From Azolla caroliniana (lineage: Eukaryota > Polypodiophyta): a stretch of DNA of 64,000 nt. Of the stretch, positions 42,088 through 54,209 are shown one piece after another. The notes beneath the pieces are model-generated. The model saw nothing but the letters and a program-made list of their open reading frames with translations. It was not told the DNA's origin and did not search any database. How positions within the stretch are numbered: position 1 is the first letter of the stretch; each line of letters opens with the position of its first letter. The position numbers and the translations under genes were made by a program. Location of the stretch: contig JBHGNT010000022.1 of the NCBI GenBank assembly GCA_043228905.1, positions 9,300,001 through 9,364,000 on the forward strand, given 5' to 3'.

Positions 42088-43977
42088 TCCACCCCCACCA
42101 AACCGCACGTCCTCCGGTACGTGCCAAGAGGAGAGAAAGTGAGATTTCGGCTACGATGATCAATTAGATTCCTCCATTTCTTCATTTTCATCCGGCCTAT
42201 TATGTTCATCGTCGAGGTAATCGAGGTCAGGATCCTTGTCTTGTCGTTTCTTGAAAATCTTTACTCTTTTTCCCGCAATGGGTACGGCCAACCTTGATCC
42301 ATCTAGTTCCGCAGGGTGGTATGTGGCATTATCGTTGGCACTTGTCACCACATACGGCCCGAACCATCTTCTTGCAAACTTCCTTTTTGTACTGTGTTGA
42401 TTGTCAAGGGTGCTGTCGTAAACCAAAACCCAATCCCCTTCTTCAATCTTCTTGGGACGAAGTCGATGCGTGTTGTCTAACCGAACTTTGTTCTTTACTC
42501 GGGCTGCTTTCATCATCTTTCGCGCTTTTTCTTCAGGTCTTCTTTCAAGTTGCCTTATCCGCGCCGCTAATAACTCTTCTCGGCTCATCTCGTTCTCCCA
42601 CGGTATCGCTACCCATGAGGTGATCGTCCTTTCGATGGGCATAATCGGCTTTTGTCCATACATAAGCTCCGTCGGCATATACCCTGTCACTGAGCTATGT
42701 GTCATTCTATCAGCCCACAAGGCATAGGGTAATAGTCGTGGCCAATTCCCGACTTGACCGTTGCATGCCCGTACGATGGCTTTAACGATAGGTCCATGCC
42801 CTCGCTCGATCTTCCCATTTGCTTCCGGATTGTAGGCAGTCGTGAGGGAGAGCTTCACGCCTAGTCTTTCGAAGAGCTCCGTCGCTTCGTGCGCGTCCAA
42901 CTCCCCTCGGTCGGCCACTATCTTCCCTACACATCCATATCGGCAAACAACATCTTCAAGTAGAAATTTGCAAACGACTGAAGTCGTATTATTTGTCAAG
43001 GCTCGTCCTTCCACTTGATTTGTCAAGTCTTCCCTTGCCAGCGCTAAGTACTTCATTTGTCCCACTCCCATTGGCATCGAGACCAGATCCACCATCCATT
43101 TGAAGTGTATGGTGAGTGGGTATGTCGGCTTTAACTCATCAAGATGACGTATATTTGAATATACTTGGCAAGTTTCGCATGTGGACACGAAATGGAGTAC
43201 ATCTTTGTACATGCTTGGCCACCAGTACTTCTCCTTCAACTTTTCGAACGTCGCCCATGTTCCTCTATGACCTACCCAAGCACTCTCGTGGAATTCGGTC
43301 ATCAGCGTCTCTTGCTCTTCTTTCTTTACCACCACTCGACGTGGTATTCCTGTCCTTCTTTTTGGATGTCGCCAAAGGAATCCTCCCTTCAAGAAGTATC
43401 GGTAAGCTTTCTTTCGGATTCGTAGGGCCTCCTCCTTTGTCAACGAAGCATCTGCCGTCAATGTTCTTAGGAATCTACCAATGAGTAACCACTCTCCTTC
43501 GTACTCGTTCTCATTGAAGGCGTGGAGGGTTTGCATGTCCTGGTCTTCCGCCGACAATCGAGCCATCTTGAAGAAGTCGAGGGCGACATCTTCATCTTCC
43601 GAAACCATGTTACTTCCATTTGAAAATCTTGCCCTCGACAGCATGTCAGCCATGGCGTTCTTCATCCCTGCAATGTGACGGATCTTTGGGTTTAAAGACT
43701 TGATGTAGGCGATCCACCTTAGCATAGCAAGATCTGGGGTCGCACATCCCGAGACCATTTCGAGAATTGGGAGACAATCTGTCTCTATTATCACTTCTGA
43801 CCCGATCAGGTAATCTTTGTCTGTCTTCACTGCTGACACAATACCCCAAAGTTCCCGCTTGACTTGGGCATATCTTTGTTGCCGTTCGCTGAGAACCTTT
43901 GCTCCGAACCGGACGGCATATCGCGCATTATCTTCACCTTCTTGGTTGATGACCCACCCGATTCCGGTTGGACTCGT

Positions 43978-44677
43978 TGTTGAAAAACAGTGCTCGGCCA
44001 CAACCGAGGAATAGGATCAACTCCAGAAAACAGGAAATACAAAATTCACGAAGACAATAGAGAGAGAAGAGTACACAGAGTGTTTTACGTGGAAAACCCT
44101 AAATGGGAAAAACCACGGGAGTCCTCAAACTCCAACTATCACTATGAACAGGGATGTACAATGGTGAAGCTACAAGGCAACAACCTTGAGCTCACTGTCT
44201 TCGCCACAGGCGGCGGTAATACACAGAGGCAACGACCTCTTCGTCTCTCTCTCTCTCTCGGCTGCTCTCACTTCTCATGAAAATGAGCAACAATAGTAAA
44301 ACTGTTTGCCCTAAGTCATATTTATACACATATGACTTTCGGGCTATTTACAAATATAGCCTCAAGGGCTCTTGGCAAACATATTCACAAATATGTCTCC
44401 GCATCCGGATCTCTCTCCGGGTACATTCGTCATCCGGCTCCGTAACCGGGGTCTTCATCATCCGGCTCCGTAGCCGGGGTCTTCATCATCCGGCTCCGTA
44501 ACCGGGTACTCGTCATCCGGCTTCATGCCGGGTACTCTTCATCATCCGGATCCGCATCCGGGTACTCGTCATCCGGCTTCATGCCGGGTACTCTTCATCA
44601 TCCGGTTCCGTAACCGCAACCGGGCTTGCCGTCATTCATCTCCGGACATCCCATCCGGAGGGACCGTAATCCCAACA
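43978..44677 (-). repeat. Solo LTR of a copia A-related family inside element G
   Basis: The minus strand starts TGTTGGGATTACGG at 44677 and ends TTTTTCAACA at 43978. TSD CTCGT is perfect (43973-43977 and 44678-44682). No internal sequence remains, so LTR-LTR recombination probably removed it. U3 has tandem CATCCGGCTCCGTAACCGGG-type units (44440-44620). The U5 block resembles copia A. Confidence 0.92.
44420..44625 (-). repeat. CCGG-rich minisatellite in the solo LTR U3
   Basis: Repeated units of about 27-50 bp have CATCCGGCTCCGTA or CATCCGGCTTCATG cores alternating with GGTACTC. It lies in the same LTR position as the 54-bp array of A-prime but has a different unit. Confidence 0.75.
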
Positions 44678-46343
44678 CTCGTATCTACGGTCACGTAAAT
44701 TGGTTTCCCTTCGACATAGTCGGCCTTCCTTAGTGCCGGAGCTTCAAGAAGCAGTTTCTTTAATCTTCGCATCGCCTTTGTGTGCTCGTCTTGCCATTCG
44801 AACTTTATTCTTTTCTTTAGTAGTCCATATAACGGTTCGGCGACATGAGCGTAGTGAGGAATCCATATATGATAAAATGCGCACACTCCAAGGAACCTTC
44901 GAACCTCCGTTTGGTTTTCGCATTCTTCTTTCATGTCTTGGATTGCGTTCACTTTGGATGGCGAGGGCTTCCGGCCGTATGCTCCACACAAGTGACCTAC
45001 CACCAAGATCTCCGGTTGCCCGAATGCGGAATTTTCTCCCGAAAATGTCAAATTCTCATCTTCGAGCCTTTGAAGCACCTTCTCGCAATCTTTCATATGA
45101 TCCGCAACGAACTTTCTACAACCTTCCTTATCTTTCGATTCATCTTTCTCCTCATCCGAACATCCTTTTATCGGAATATCATCCAAGAATGGCATCGTGA
45201 TGTCCGGAATGCAATCCTTCAAGACTTTATTCATGGCATTCACCATATGAGCCACCGAGTTCGTTGCGCCTTGGGGTAAGGTACACATCCGCACAAGCCC
45301 GATCGGAGTCCTCATGGTTGTAATGTCCCGACTGTCGATCGCCAATTGGAATTAGTCATATCCGGAGTAGAGATCGCCAATGGAGTAGATGGACCGGCCC
45401 GCAAACGCTTTGGCAAATTCGTCCACGCTCGGACCGATTCCGGCATTTCGAATTGTCACCTTGTTGACGGGTTGAAGATCCTGGATGAATCGCAATGATC
45501 CATTCTTCTTCGGCACCGTGAACCACCTATTGGAATAAGGAGCATTCGACGGTTCTAGAATTCCCATACTCACCTTCTCCTTTAAGAGCTCGATCAGCTT
45601 CGGAAGGTGTGCTCTCGGAACCGGTATCGGTTTCAAATTCCAAGGCACATGAGGCACCGTGAAGATCACCATCGGCTCTATAACCTTAGGGTCGGCGCAT
45701 CCGATTTCTCGTGGGAAGAATGCGAAAGCCTTCCCATGTCTCTCAAGCATATCGCGAAACATTCGCTCCTCTTCAGGGAGAAGGAAATCCTCCTTTCCAA
45801 CTCGTAGCTTCCCCTTCGTCTCTTTGGTGAAGTCATGACCTATCTTCTTCGGATCTCTTAAGCTTGGATCGTTAGCGACTTCCTTCATCTTTTGCCAGCT
45901 ATCTTCCGGTAGCGGAACCGCAACTGGCTTGATCTTCTTATCCACCGTTTTATATTTCGTGTTGATGTCAGCTTCCTTCATCGAGATGCCACGACGGTAT
46001 TCATCGATGATAGCGTACATGTTGACGGAGTTAACCGAAATCACGCGTTGGTTGTGAAGATAGCTCAAGTCCACGACGTCCTCGATTTCGCCGATGGTGT
46101 CGTTAAATGAGGCTTCTTCCATAATATGAGTCACGAACTCTCCTTCTTCTCTTATATTCTCTTCATTCAGCATCTTCTCGAATTCTTGTATCCGGCGCTT
46201 GTGCTTCTTGTCGGGTAGTACTAGTTTACATGCGCCACTAGGTGTGACACATGTTGCTTCTCCTTGCAATCCATGCACTCTTCTTTCTTGTGGGGTCTTG
46301 TGATTGCTCGGACTATTTGTGCCCCATGCTTCAATAGTCCGCT

Positions 46344-47405
46344 CTAAAATTCCGAGGATTCTCCTCCGAGACTATCTCGATTCCTTTCATGATTGGCTCG
46401 CACCGTTAGGAATTGGACCGATCTTTGGTTGTCAAGACTCTTTATTCGTGCGAAGGCTGCTCCATTATCGAACACTTTGGTCTCCATCCGAGATGATGTG
46501 ATATAAGGTTGCCCTAGGATGACAGGATGCGATGCCGATTCTTGTACGAAGAAGTGTTGATCCATCTCCACATCCCCGATCGTGACTTTGACATTGGGAC
46601 AAGCTCCGTACAAATCCTCCGTAGACTTTGTTGCCGCGCAAATCTTCCATCCGTGGTTTGTATTGATTGGCCATCTTCCTTTTTTGTAGAAGTCGGTTGA
46701 CATGAGGTTGATCTCCGAGCCGTGGTCGATCAAGGCTACCACGGTCTCTTTCTTCTCCCCAATCTTCACCGGCGTCTCCGCTGTCACTCGTGCCCAATGA
46801 GGTCGAGTGTAGTGGCTGTCCACCATATCTTCATCGATTTCGTCTCTTGCCATCGTTATGGCATTCGTTTTTGCTTTTTGCGGCTTCTCTTCTTCCTCGT
46901 CCGATTGTTGTCTCTTTCTCTTCACAAGCAATTTCTCTTTCTCTTTCTCTTCTTCCTCGTCCACGATCGTGTCATGGAACTCCTTCTTCGTAATGCCAAG
47001 AAATTCCCTCAAGGACAAAGTTACGTGGCTATCAAGAACTCGTTCTTCGAGAATCTTCTCTAGGTCCGTTGTCTGCTCTATGTCCGAACTTAGCTTATAG
47101 GTAGGTATAGTCCTAGTCCTCCGAGCAGGGTCTTCGACACCAACCTTCACGGGCCGCACTGTTTCTTCAACTCGTATGCTCGGCTCCCCTTTCCGGCTTG
47201 ATTCTTGTTCCTCCGATTGTAAAGGTCGACTCATCTCCGCATCGTCCTTCTTTTTCGCGTTCCTTGTTTCATGTCTTTTAGATGGGCCTTCCTCTTCTAT
47301 TCTCTTTCTCTTTTCTTCGACGAACACCTTGTGGTTGTCGCACATCACCTCTGTGAGTATGGTGTTGTCGTCCACCGGATCCGACCACCCGGTTATGCTT
47401 TGCAC
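46344..47405 (-). pseudogene. Element G protease region with long charged N-terminal linker
   Basis: A 354-codon minus frame. A Glu/Lys/Arg-rich linker of about 210 residues precedes a retropepsin-like domain with VVALIDHGSEINLMS near 46735-46700. The usual D-S/T-G is D-H-G, followed downstream by HPVILGQPYI, which fits the flap/core of the fold. A frameshift separates it from RT (46278) and a TGA from gag (47408-47406). Whether DHG is active is unknown. Confidence 0.7.
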
Positions 47406-47408
47406 GCT

Positions 47409-48010
47409 TCAGTCCGCAAGCTCTACTTCGTTCGATGTGATTTTTACCCTCTTCTCATATTCGAGAACGGAAGTCCAAAACTTTGCTCCCGCTCTAGCAG
47501 CTTCAGTCTTGTCTTTCCCGACTCTTATTCCGGCCGACGCAGCATAGTGCATCGCAGATACATGAGTCGCATCGGCATCCTCCATAGATCTCTTCATTCC
47601 TCCTCTTCCGAAATTCACCCGTAGGGGTCTTCTAGTCTCACTTGAGCAGATCATGTTGTCCTCTATGTATACGATATTTTGTCGAATCGCCTCTCGAAGG
47701 CTCGCACAATCCCTTCTCATGTGGTCCATGCTATCACACCACACGCATCTAAAGGGTTCTTTTCCTTTAGGGCCCCGACGATTCATGTTGGCTAGCGTGA
47801 CCTTCTCAAACTTCTTCGCTAGCTCTTCAATGATGTCGTCATCAATCTTCTTTTCTTCCACGTTACTTTGTCTTGGCGGCTCAGCTACTTTCGGCGGTCT
47901 TGCTTTCTCCGTGGTAGTCGATCCCGTCAAGTCGGTGTCATCAACCCATTGGCGACGCTTGTCGAGCCTATTGCATGCCCGCTTCACCGCGATCCAGTCC
48001 GCTCCACTCT
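47409..48010 (-). pseudogene. Element G gag C-terminal part with zinc knuckle
   Basis: The zinc knuckle C-VW-C-DSMD-H-MRRD-C (CX2CX4HX4C) lies near 47745-47704. It is preceded by a basic helical region and followed by a C-terminal domain. The frame ends at a TGA that fits a lost Trp before the protease frame. The capsid part lies upstream and is lost at 48097. The predicted GTG start at 47987 is not a true start; homology seems to run on to about 48010, where a TAG occurs. Confidence 0.75.
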
Positions 48011-48096
48011 AGTCGTTGGTATGTGGTCACCGTCATCTGATCATCGTCCTGGTTCTGTCACCGTTCCGATTGTTCGGCCTATTCCGATCGTCGTTT

Positions 48097-48972
48097 GGTG
48101 ATGAGCATCAACTCTTCTTCACTTGCCGCGATTGCCGTTGTTCCCTTCCGGTCCGGCCCCCTCCGGTCTTTACCGTTCCGGTCCGGGGTCTGCTTGGAAT
48201 CGGTACCATCGGTTTCCTTGTCTTTTCGGAAATGCCGACAGTTCTTTTGGAAGTGTCCCGGCTTGCCACAATAGAAGCAAGTAGGCCTTCCCCTTGACTT
48301 TGACCGTGTCACCGACTTCTCCCGGTTCTGGGGACTACAGTTTCTATGTCTTCCGCGTTCCGATTCGGTAAGGAGCGCTTTGGAGTCGGAGCTCGTATCT
48401 TTATCTTTCCGACGCGCCTCCTCATCTAGCAAGCTCGACTTTACTCTTGCTAGGGATAACCGTTTTCCTTCCGGCCCAGCGTTGCCCAAAGTGACAACCA
48501 ACGTCTCCCAGCTATCCGGGAGGGAACCGAGCAGGAGTAGCGCTAGTACCTCATCGGCGAGAGGTACTTCCAATGAAGTTGCCTGGTGAATCAGCCCCTG
48601 GAAGGCATTCATGTGCTCCGCCATGCTGGAGCCATCTTGGTACCGGAGTCTTACTAGCTTCTGGAATACCGAAACTTGATTAACAGCATTTTTGTTTTGA
48701 AACATTATGTCGATCTTCTCCCAGAGCTCATGAGCCTTGCTCTCTTCATTGAAGTTGTTGTACAGGCTCATGTCGATGAAGCACCGTATGTACGCCGTTG
48801 TCTTCATGTGCATCACCTCCCATATCGCGGCGTCGATTTTGTCCGGTCTCTTGTCCCTGAACTGAACCGGCAGGCAGAGGTCTTTAACCACGAGCATGTC
48901 CCTCATCTTCGACTTCCACACTGAATAGTTGGAGCCGGTGAGCTTGAACATGCCGCCAAACGATTCGTCCAT
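48097..48972 (-). pseudogene. Copia gag with zinc knuckle (A-prime copy 2)
   Basis: The ATG at 48972 gives an uninterrupted gag frame of about 290 residues (MDESFGGMFKL), including the positions that are stops in copy 1 and in copia A. The zinc knuckle FYCGKPGHFQKNC is near 48280-48240. It stops shortly after the junction with element G. This is the best-preserved gag of the family in the window, but protease and everything after it are lost. Confidence 0.85.
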
Positions 48973-49014
48973 TTTTTGTGTCGTTTTTCTCTAATACCAT
49001 TTTCTGTGTCGTTT

Positions 49015-49530
49015 TCCTCAAGCTCACGATCTTCGCCACAGGCAGTAGTTAGAACTGAGGCAACGACCTCTTCCTCTCTCTATCACTCTCTCTGTACACA
49101 GTTACGCGCTCTGATCTCGCGTAGACAACAATAAAACAACTACTACTAAAAGTTTGCCCTAAGTCATATTTATACTAATATGACTTTTCGGCTATTTACA
49201 GATATAGCCTCAATGGACTCTCAGAAACATATTTACGAATATGTCTCTTAATCCGTTGAGCATTCCTCACCGGGCACCATCCGGCTCTCCGTAGCCGGGT
49301 ACTCCTCATCCGGTTCTCACCGGGTCTGCACCACCCGGCTCTCCGTAGCCGGGTACTCCTCTTCCTGTTCTCACCGGGTCTGCACCATCCGGCTCTCCGT
49401 AGCTGGGTACTCCTCTTCCGGTTCTCACCGGGTCTGCACCATCCGGCTCTCCGTAGCCGGGTACTCCTCTTCCAGTTCTCACCGGGTCTGCTCTTCTCCC
49501 TTCCCATCCGGAGGGACCTGTCTCCCAACA
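49015..49530 (-). repeat. LTR remnant of A-prime copy 2 with 54-bp minisatellite (49268-49490)
   Basis: The TG terminus is at 49530 (minus strand). Four tandem units are present, the first 50 bp and the others 54 bp. The U5 end and primer site are deleted. Confidence 0.85.
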
Positions 49531-49856
49531 GGATGCATATGAATTATGAGGCATACCTGATTTAAGAATCCTTGGAATTGAGACCTTGTACCATCAAATT
49601 TTGTTGGTAAACTAATTTTGGGTTCTTTCAACAAACTTTGAGAGGTTGAAGCTTGTTGTCGAAGAGATAACACAATAGCTTCAAGTTGTTGGACACGTTT
49701 CGAGAGTTCCTCATGTTGTTGTGCCTTTTCAACGCTCACTTGCTGCAAGTTGCCAAGAAGTTTATGATTCTCTTGTTCCAATGCAACAAATTTTGTTGTT
49801 AGGAGGTCAAGTTCTGAGAGAATACGCATATACTCTTGTTTACTGACGGTCTCCAT
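49531..49856 (-). pseudogene. Ty3 gag N-terminal fragment (E copy 2)
   Basis: The ATG at 49856 starts METVSKQEYMR. It is nearly identical to the 5762-5437 fragment, truncated by the A-prime LTR at 49530. Confidence 0.85.
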
Positions 49857-49902
49857 TGTGATGGAAAAACTTCACTAGATATTCGAGAAAAAAAAAGTTG
49901 TT

Positions 49903-51460
49903 TTGCCCCTCACGGAACTAACACAGAAGAACCGACCATTTGTATGGACCTCAAGGGCAACTGATGCATTTGATAGCTTGAAGCAAGCATTTACATCTGC
50001 TCCCATTCTAGTCCACGTTGACCTTAAAAAGTCGTTTATCATAGAAGCAGATGCATCTGATTTTGCACTAGGAAGTGTTCTATCGCAAGTAGCGGATGAT
50101 GAGAAATTACATCCAGTTGCATTTCATTCAAGAAAGTTTGAACCTGCAGAAATCAATTATGAAATCCATGACAAAGAATTGTTGGCAATTGTTGATTCTT
50201 TCGAACAACGGCGTCACTTCTTGGAAGGTTCTCCCCACCAAATTATTGTTTACAATGATCATAAAAACCTCACATACTTTCAAAATGCTCGAGTTCTAAA
50301 TCGACGACAAGCTCGGTGGGCACAATTTCTAACACCATTCAACTTTGTGATAACATATTGACTAGGAACACAACAAGGTAAAGCTGATGCCTTATCAAGA
50401 CACTGTTATTTTGCACCAAAACCGGGGGACCCAACTTACGACAATCAAGAACAAGTCCTTTTGAGCCCTAGTCGTCTATGATTAATGGTGATAAATGTTG
50501 CTGAGACAACTTTGGATTCAAAATTTCTCGATTCTATTCGCTCGAGCATTGGTTCAGATGATTTTGCACAAGATATTTTAGACCACATTGTTCCAGATCG
50601 TGCTTCTTGTTCACGCTCCAAGTTTTCTCGCATGGATTATGGGAACTTCAGTTGGCATGATGGGTTGCTTTTTCAAAACAACCGTACTTATATTCCCGAT
50701 GAACCTTTTCGACTTGAAGTCTTGCATCACTGCCACGATTCACCGCTAGCTGGACATTTCAGAGTTTTGAAAACATTAGAGTTAGTTACCCGAAACTATT
50801 GGTGGCCTCAGGTTCGTCAGTTTGTCATAGATTATGTTTCTACTTGTGATGTATGTTGTCGATCAAAGATGCCTCGACATCGGCCATATGGTTTGTTGCA
50901 CCCATTGCCCATTCCAGATGGTCCGTGGAAATCCATTTCTATCGATTTCATCACAGATCTCCCATCTTCCCAAGGCTATGATGCAATTCTTACAGTGGTG
51001 GATCACTTTACAAAAATGGCACATTTTCTTCCATGTAGAAAAACATTTACTAGTCAAGAATTGACAAGTCTTGTTATGCGAGAAGTTTTCAAGCACCATG
51101 GCCTTCCAGATGAAATCATTAGTGATCGTGGACCACAATTTATTGCAAAGTTTTCGACACACTTACTTGAGAGCCTTGGAATTTCTCGTAAACTATCTTT
51201 AAGCTACCATCCTCAAACCGATGGGCAAATGGAACGCACAAATCAAACATTAGAACAATATCTCCATTGCTTTATCAACTATCAACAAGATGATTGGATG
51301 GATTTCTTACATATGGCAGAATTTGCTTGCAATAATTCAATCCATTCTTCTACGGGATTCACTCCGTTCTTTGCAAACACAGGATATTATCCTCGATGGA
51401 TGATGCTTCAATTTCCAAAAGTCTCAAAAAATCCCACGGTCAAAGATCGTCTAGAAAAAT
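49903..51460 (+). pseudogene. Ty3 RNase H-integrase (E copy 2)
   Basis: RNase H (EADASDFALG) is followed by a TGA/TAG-interrupted linker (stops near 50359 and 50479). A 341-codon open integrase frame spans 50485-51510, with the HHCC domain, SIDFITDLP, SDRGPQF and MERTNQTLEQ (core Glu). Two stops present in copy 1 are sense codons here. The C-terminal and chromodomain parts are missing. Confidence 0.88.
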
Positions 51461-51606
51461 CAAAGAAATCATTCCCGATCTCCTGCTGGCGCTCCTATTT
51501 TTTTTGTTAAGAAAAGAAGATAATAACAAACGAGAAGACGTTTACAAGACAAAAATACAAGAATTTCTATTACCGGAAACCGAGATTACAAGGTTGTTGA
51601 AGACTG

Positions 51607-51631
51607 GTGTTGAACCGGAATGGTTCAACAC
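51607..51631. repeat. Inverted repeat with flipped 5-bp loop (GGAAT)
   Basis: It is the reverse complement of 7514-7538 as a whole, so the loop is inverted relative to copy 1 while both flanks are collinear. Confidence 0.95.
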
Positions 51632-51807
51632 TAAGCAGATCTTCAACTTGTATACTGTACATCAGAATGTGCATGATCGCCATATGGCATACATGCTATG
51701 CGCCACTTGGCGTACAGGGTGCATGCCATTTGGCGGTCATCTAATGTGTCTAGTGCTCTAGAGTTCTTGAATAATAATAATATGAAAATATATTTATTAA
51801 TGAAAAT

Positions 51808-51872
51808 GAGTTGGTGCAATGGTTGAAGCGTAAGACCATTGTTTCAAGGTCACAAGTTCAAACCTTCATATT
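51808..51872 (+). other. tRNA-like sequence, copy 2
   Basis: Same as 7716-7780: TGGTGCAATGG, then AAGTTCAAACC about 40 bases on. Confidence 0.5.
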
Positions 51873-51879
51873 AATATTT

Positions 51880-52905
51880 TGTGACAATATCCTCCTACTG
51901 CCTCGTTTCACGTCGGATTCACCAAAGATGTCACGAAAATATGTGAACTTTGAGGCAGGACCCCGGGGCCTCCGACCGGAAGATATCAAATTCCTATGAT
52001 TATATGAAACAATTAATACAAAATGATAAAGATTAACAAATTTCATTAATAAAGGGAAAGAAAGATTACAATCAATCTTAAGATTGAGATTACAAAAGTT
52101 TTATCTTAAGGAGATTGCTAGAATAATAGATTAGAAGAAACTAAGATATGGATTCCATAGAGATTTAGGGTTCTTGGCTTTGATAAGAGATTATGGTTAC
52201 ATGAGTATTATGGCTTCCGTAGGGAAGATTAGCGTTTTTTAGTGTTATGGCTTCCGTAGGGAAGATTATGGTTTTTGGATTCCGTAAGGAAATTAGGGTT
52301 TATGAGAGATATGGCTTCCCTAAGATAAGGGAGTTGAGAAGGAGAAGAAAAAGAAATATAATATGGAGAGAGCTTGAGTGTAGGAAAAAAAAAATGAAAT
52401 TTTATATGGAGTTCTCCTTTTGATCATCAGCATGTCCACTTTTTGTTGCATGGCCTCTACTTTTAGTTGCTTAGCTTATTCTTTTAGTTGCATCTATTTT
52501 TAGTTGCATGGCTTTTTCGTTTAGTTGCATGTGACCGTCCACATGACCTTTACTTTTTACATGCACTCTAACTTTAGTTGCTTGCGTCCACATGGCCTTT
52601 ACTTTAGTTCTCTTCACTTTACTTTAGTTTGTTGCATGATCCAATCTTCCGTCTGTCCGTGTTCAACCTCAAGGTACTTATATAGCCAGGGCCTTAAGTT
52701 TCCTATCTATGTGGGATAGTTCTAATTTCCATATCTTCTCAAACATTATTTTCACATAACTTGATATGTATTTCTACATTTTGTATATAGTAAAATACAT
52801 TTTGAAGCTCTTGAGTATATCCATCTTTCTATAGTAAGCTACTAATCTAATCTATAATAATTATTTCATTACTTTTTTACATAGTGTGTGAAGATTCACA
52901 CAACA
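51880..52905 (-). repeat. LTR-like block I, copy 2 (full length)
   Basis: It keeps about 260 bp (roughly 52246-52510) that copy 1 lacks. The copy 1 breakpoints fall in two ATGGCTT repeats. A minus-strand TATA box (GCTATATAAG) is near 52680. TTTTAGTTGCATG motifs recur at 52440-52640. Confidence 0.55.
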
Positions 52906-53565
52906 ACGTGGATGCGCGGTCGGGACTTTTGCGCGCGGATGCGTCTACGGTTTGGTTGCGACGCACATACGGATTGCGCATGGGCTAAACTTTATGGATG
53001 ATTGGGTCATTTGGCCAAATTATACGGATGGTCGCATGCAACTAAAAGTCAAGGCCATGCAACTAAAAAGGGAAGCATCCAACTAAAAATAGAGGCCATG
53101 GAACTAAAAGTGGACATGCAAAGTAACATTGGGAAGGAGGATCAACAAAGAGATCGATTTATGTTCCATTTTCCCTCTACCTTTTTTTTTTCCTCTTCCT
53201 TCTTCTTCTTCTCTCTCCAATTTCCTTGGGGAACCAATTATCTCTCAGATTGATATCAAAATCTTGGCTTGGCTTGCTCAATCTTTCTTATCAAAAATGA
53301 TCTCTCATATTCATATTGGACCACTCCTTACATGGTTGTTGGCTCCTTTCTTAAAATAAATTTATCTCTCATTTTCATCTCCAACCCGTTGCAACAAGAT
53401 TCTTGAATTATAAAAGAATCTATTTTCTTATGCAATAAACGAACATTTTCTCTCATCTACTCGTCTTATATGTGAATTTTGGTTGTGTTGTACGTGTTGC
53501 AGTAAATGCTTCTAATCTAGAACCCCGGCGGTTCCGTCTCGCGATCCGCACATAGTGACAGATTT
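52906..53565 (+). repeat. LTR-like block I-prime, copy 2
   Basis: Matches 8552-9207, with the inverted CATGCAACTAAAA motifs at 53034-53110. Confidence 0.4.
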
Positions 53566-54209
53566 TCACAATAGCGAGACCACCGGGGTCCTGGACCGAA
53601 AGGATTCGATGTTTTTAGCAGCGTAAGCGAGAAAGTATTGAAGATAGATAGATGGATGAAGAGAGAGAGAGAAATTGAGATAGAGATTGAACCCTTGACT
53701 TTAGTTTTACGAGACAAGATACATCACCATTAGGATAACTTTGATCTTTGATTAAAAGTTTCTTTTTTTACTTATATCACTTGCCTCTCTTACACAAGCC
53801 CAACTATAGGCTTTGATAGGTCTCTCCATGCAAAAACCATGGGCTAAACCCACAGGATTAAACCATGGGTTAAAACCACAAGCCGAAACCATGGGCTAAA
53901 ACCACAGGCTAAAACCATGGTTTTGTGCCCACGGTTTCTATATGTTTGCTTCCTACAAAATACTGAATATGAAAAGAAAATATACAAATTTTATAGCACT
54001 CAGTAGTGACTTTAGTGGTAAGTTAATTTGTCTCCTACATTGGAGGTGCAAGGTTCAAGCCTTGCTTTCACCCCTATGTATGCACTTAAATGTTACTAGG
54101 CTTTAGTCTTAGTTTTTATATTTACAATTGAGCGCACATCACACGTGCACATGTTTAACTTTACATCTACCTTTTCTTTTTCTTTCTTTCTTTTTACCAT
54201 AAAACATAT

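Larger units (their letters stand above)
42160..46278 (-). pseudogene. Element G RT-RNase H-integrase
   Basis: From 46278 down: RT entry (PKKNGSLRFIQDLQPVNK), fingers (SIYSIGDLYSGYD, then a TAG at 45349), LVRMCTLPQGATNSVAHM, and the catalytic FLDD near 45190-45178 (PFLDDIPIKG) in place of the common YxDD. RNase H starts at VTVDTS and is split by the solo LTR (705 bp with TSD, frame kept). It continues with GWVINQEG, RELWGIVSA and ETDCLPILE. Integrase has a zinc domain (HESAWVGHRG, CETCQ), core residues in HFKWMVDL, ADRGEL and NGKIERGHG, and a long basic C-terminus to the stop at 42160. The 613-codon part 44001-42160 is intact. I recognise the lineage as a Ty3-type pol but cannot name a clade. 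Confidence 0.85.
41107..48096 (-). mobile_element. Ty3-type element G (minus): 3' LTR, INT, RNase H, RT, PR, gag; 5' end missing
   Basis: Read on the minus strand, gag (from about 48010), protease, RT, RNase H and integrase lead to the LTR (42087 to 41107). The 5' LTR is absent, because copy 2 of the duplicated block starts at 48097. A solo LTR of another family lies in RNase H (43978-44677). The pol sequence is clearly distinct from chromoviruses D and E and from F, with no chromodomain. Confidence 0.85.
48097..49530 (-). mobile_element. Copia A-prime copy 2: gag-protease start and 5'-truncated LTR
   Basis: Minus strand: LTR from 49530 down to about 49015, a deletion scar at 48990-49012 removing the primer site, then gag from 48972 and a cut at 48097 in the protease region, where element G begins. 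TTTTCTGTGTCGTTTT is repeated at the scar. Confidence 0.85.
49531..51530. mobile_element. Chromovirus E copy 2, same scrambled order
   Basis: Gag (minus) 49856-49531, RNase H-INT (plus) 49903-51460 and displaced RT scrap 51471-51530. Junctions match copy 1 base for base by eye, showing common descent. Confidence 0.85.
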
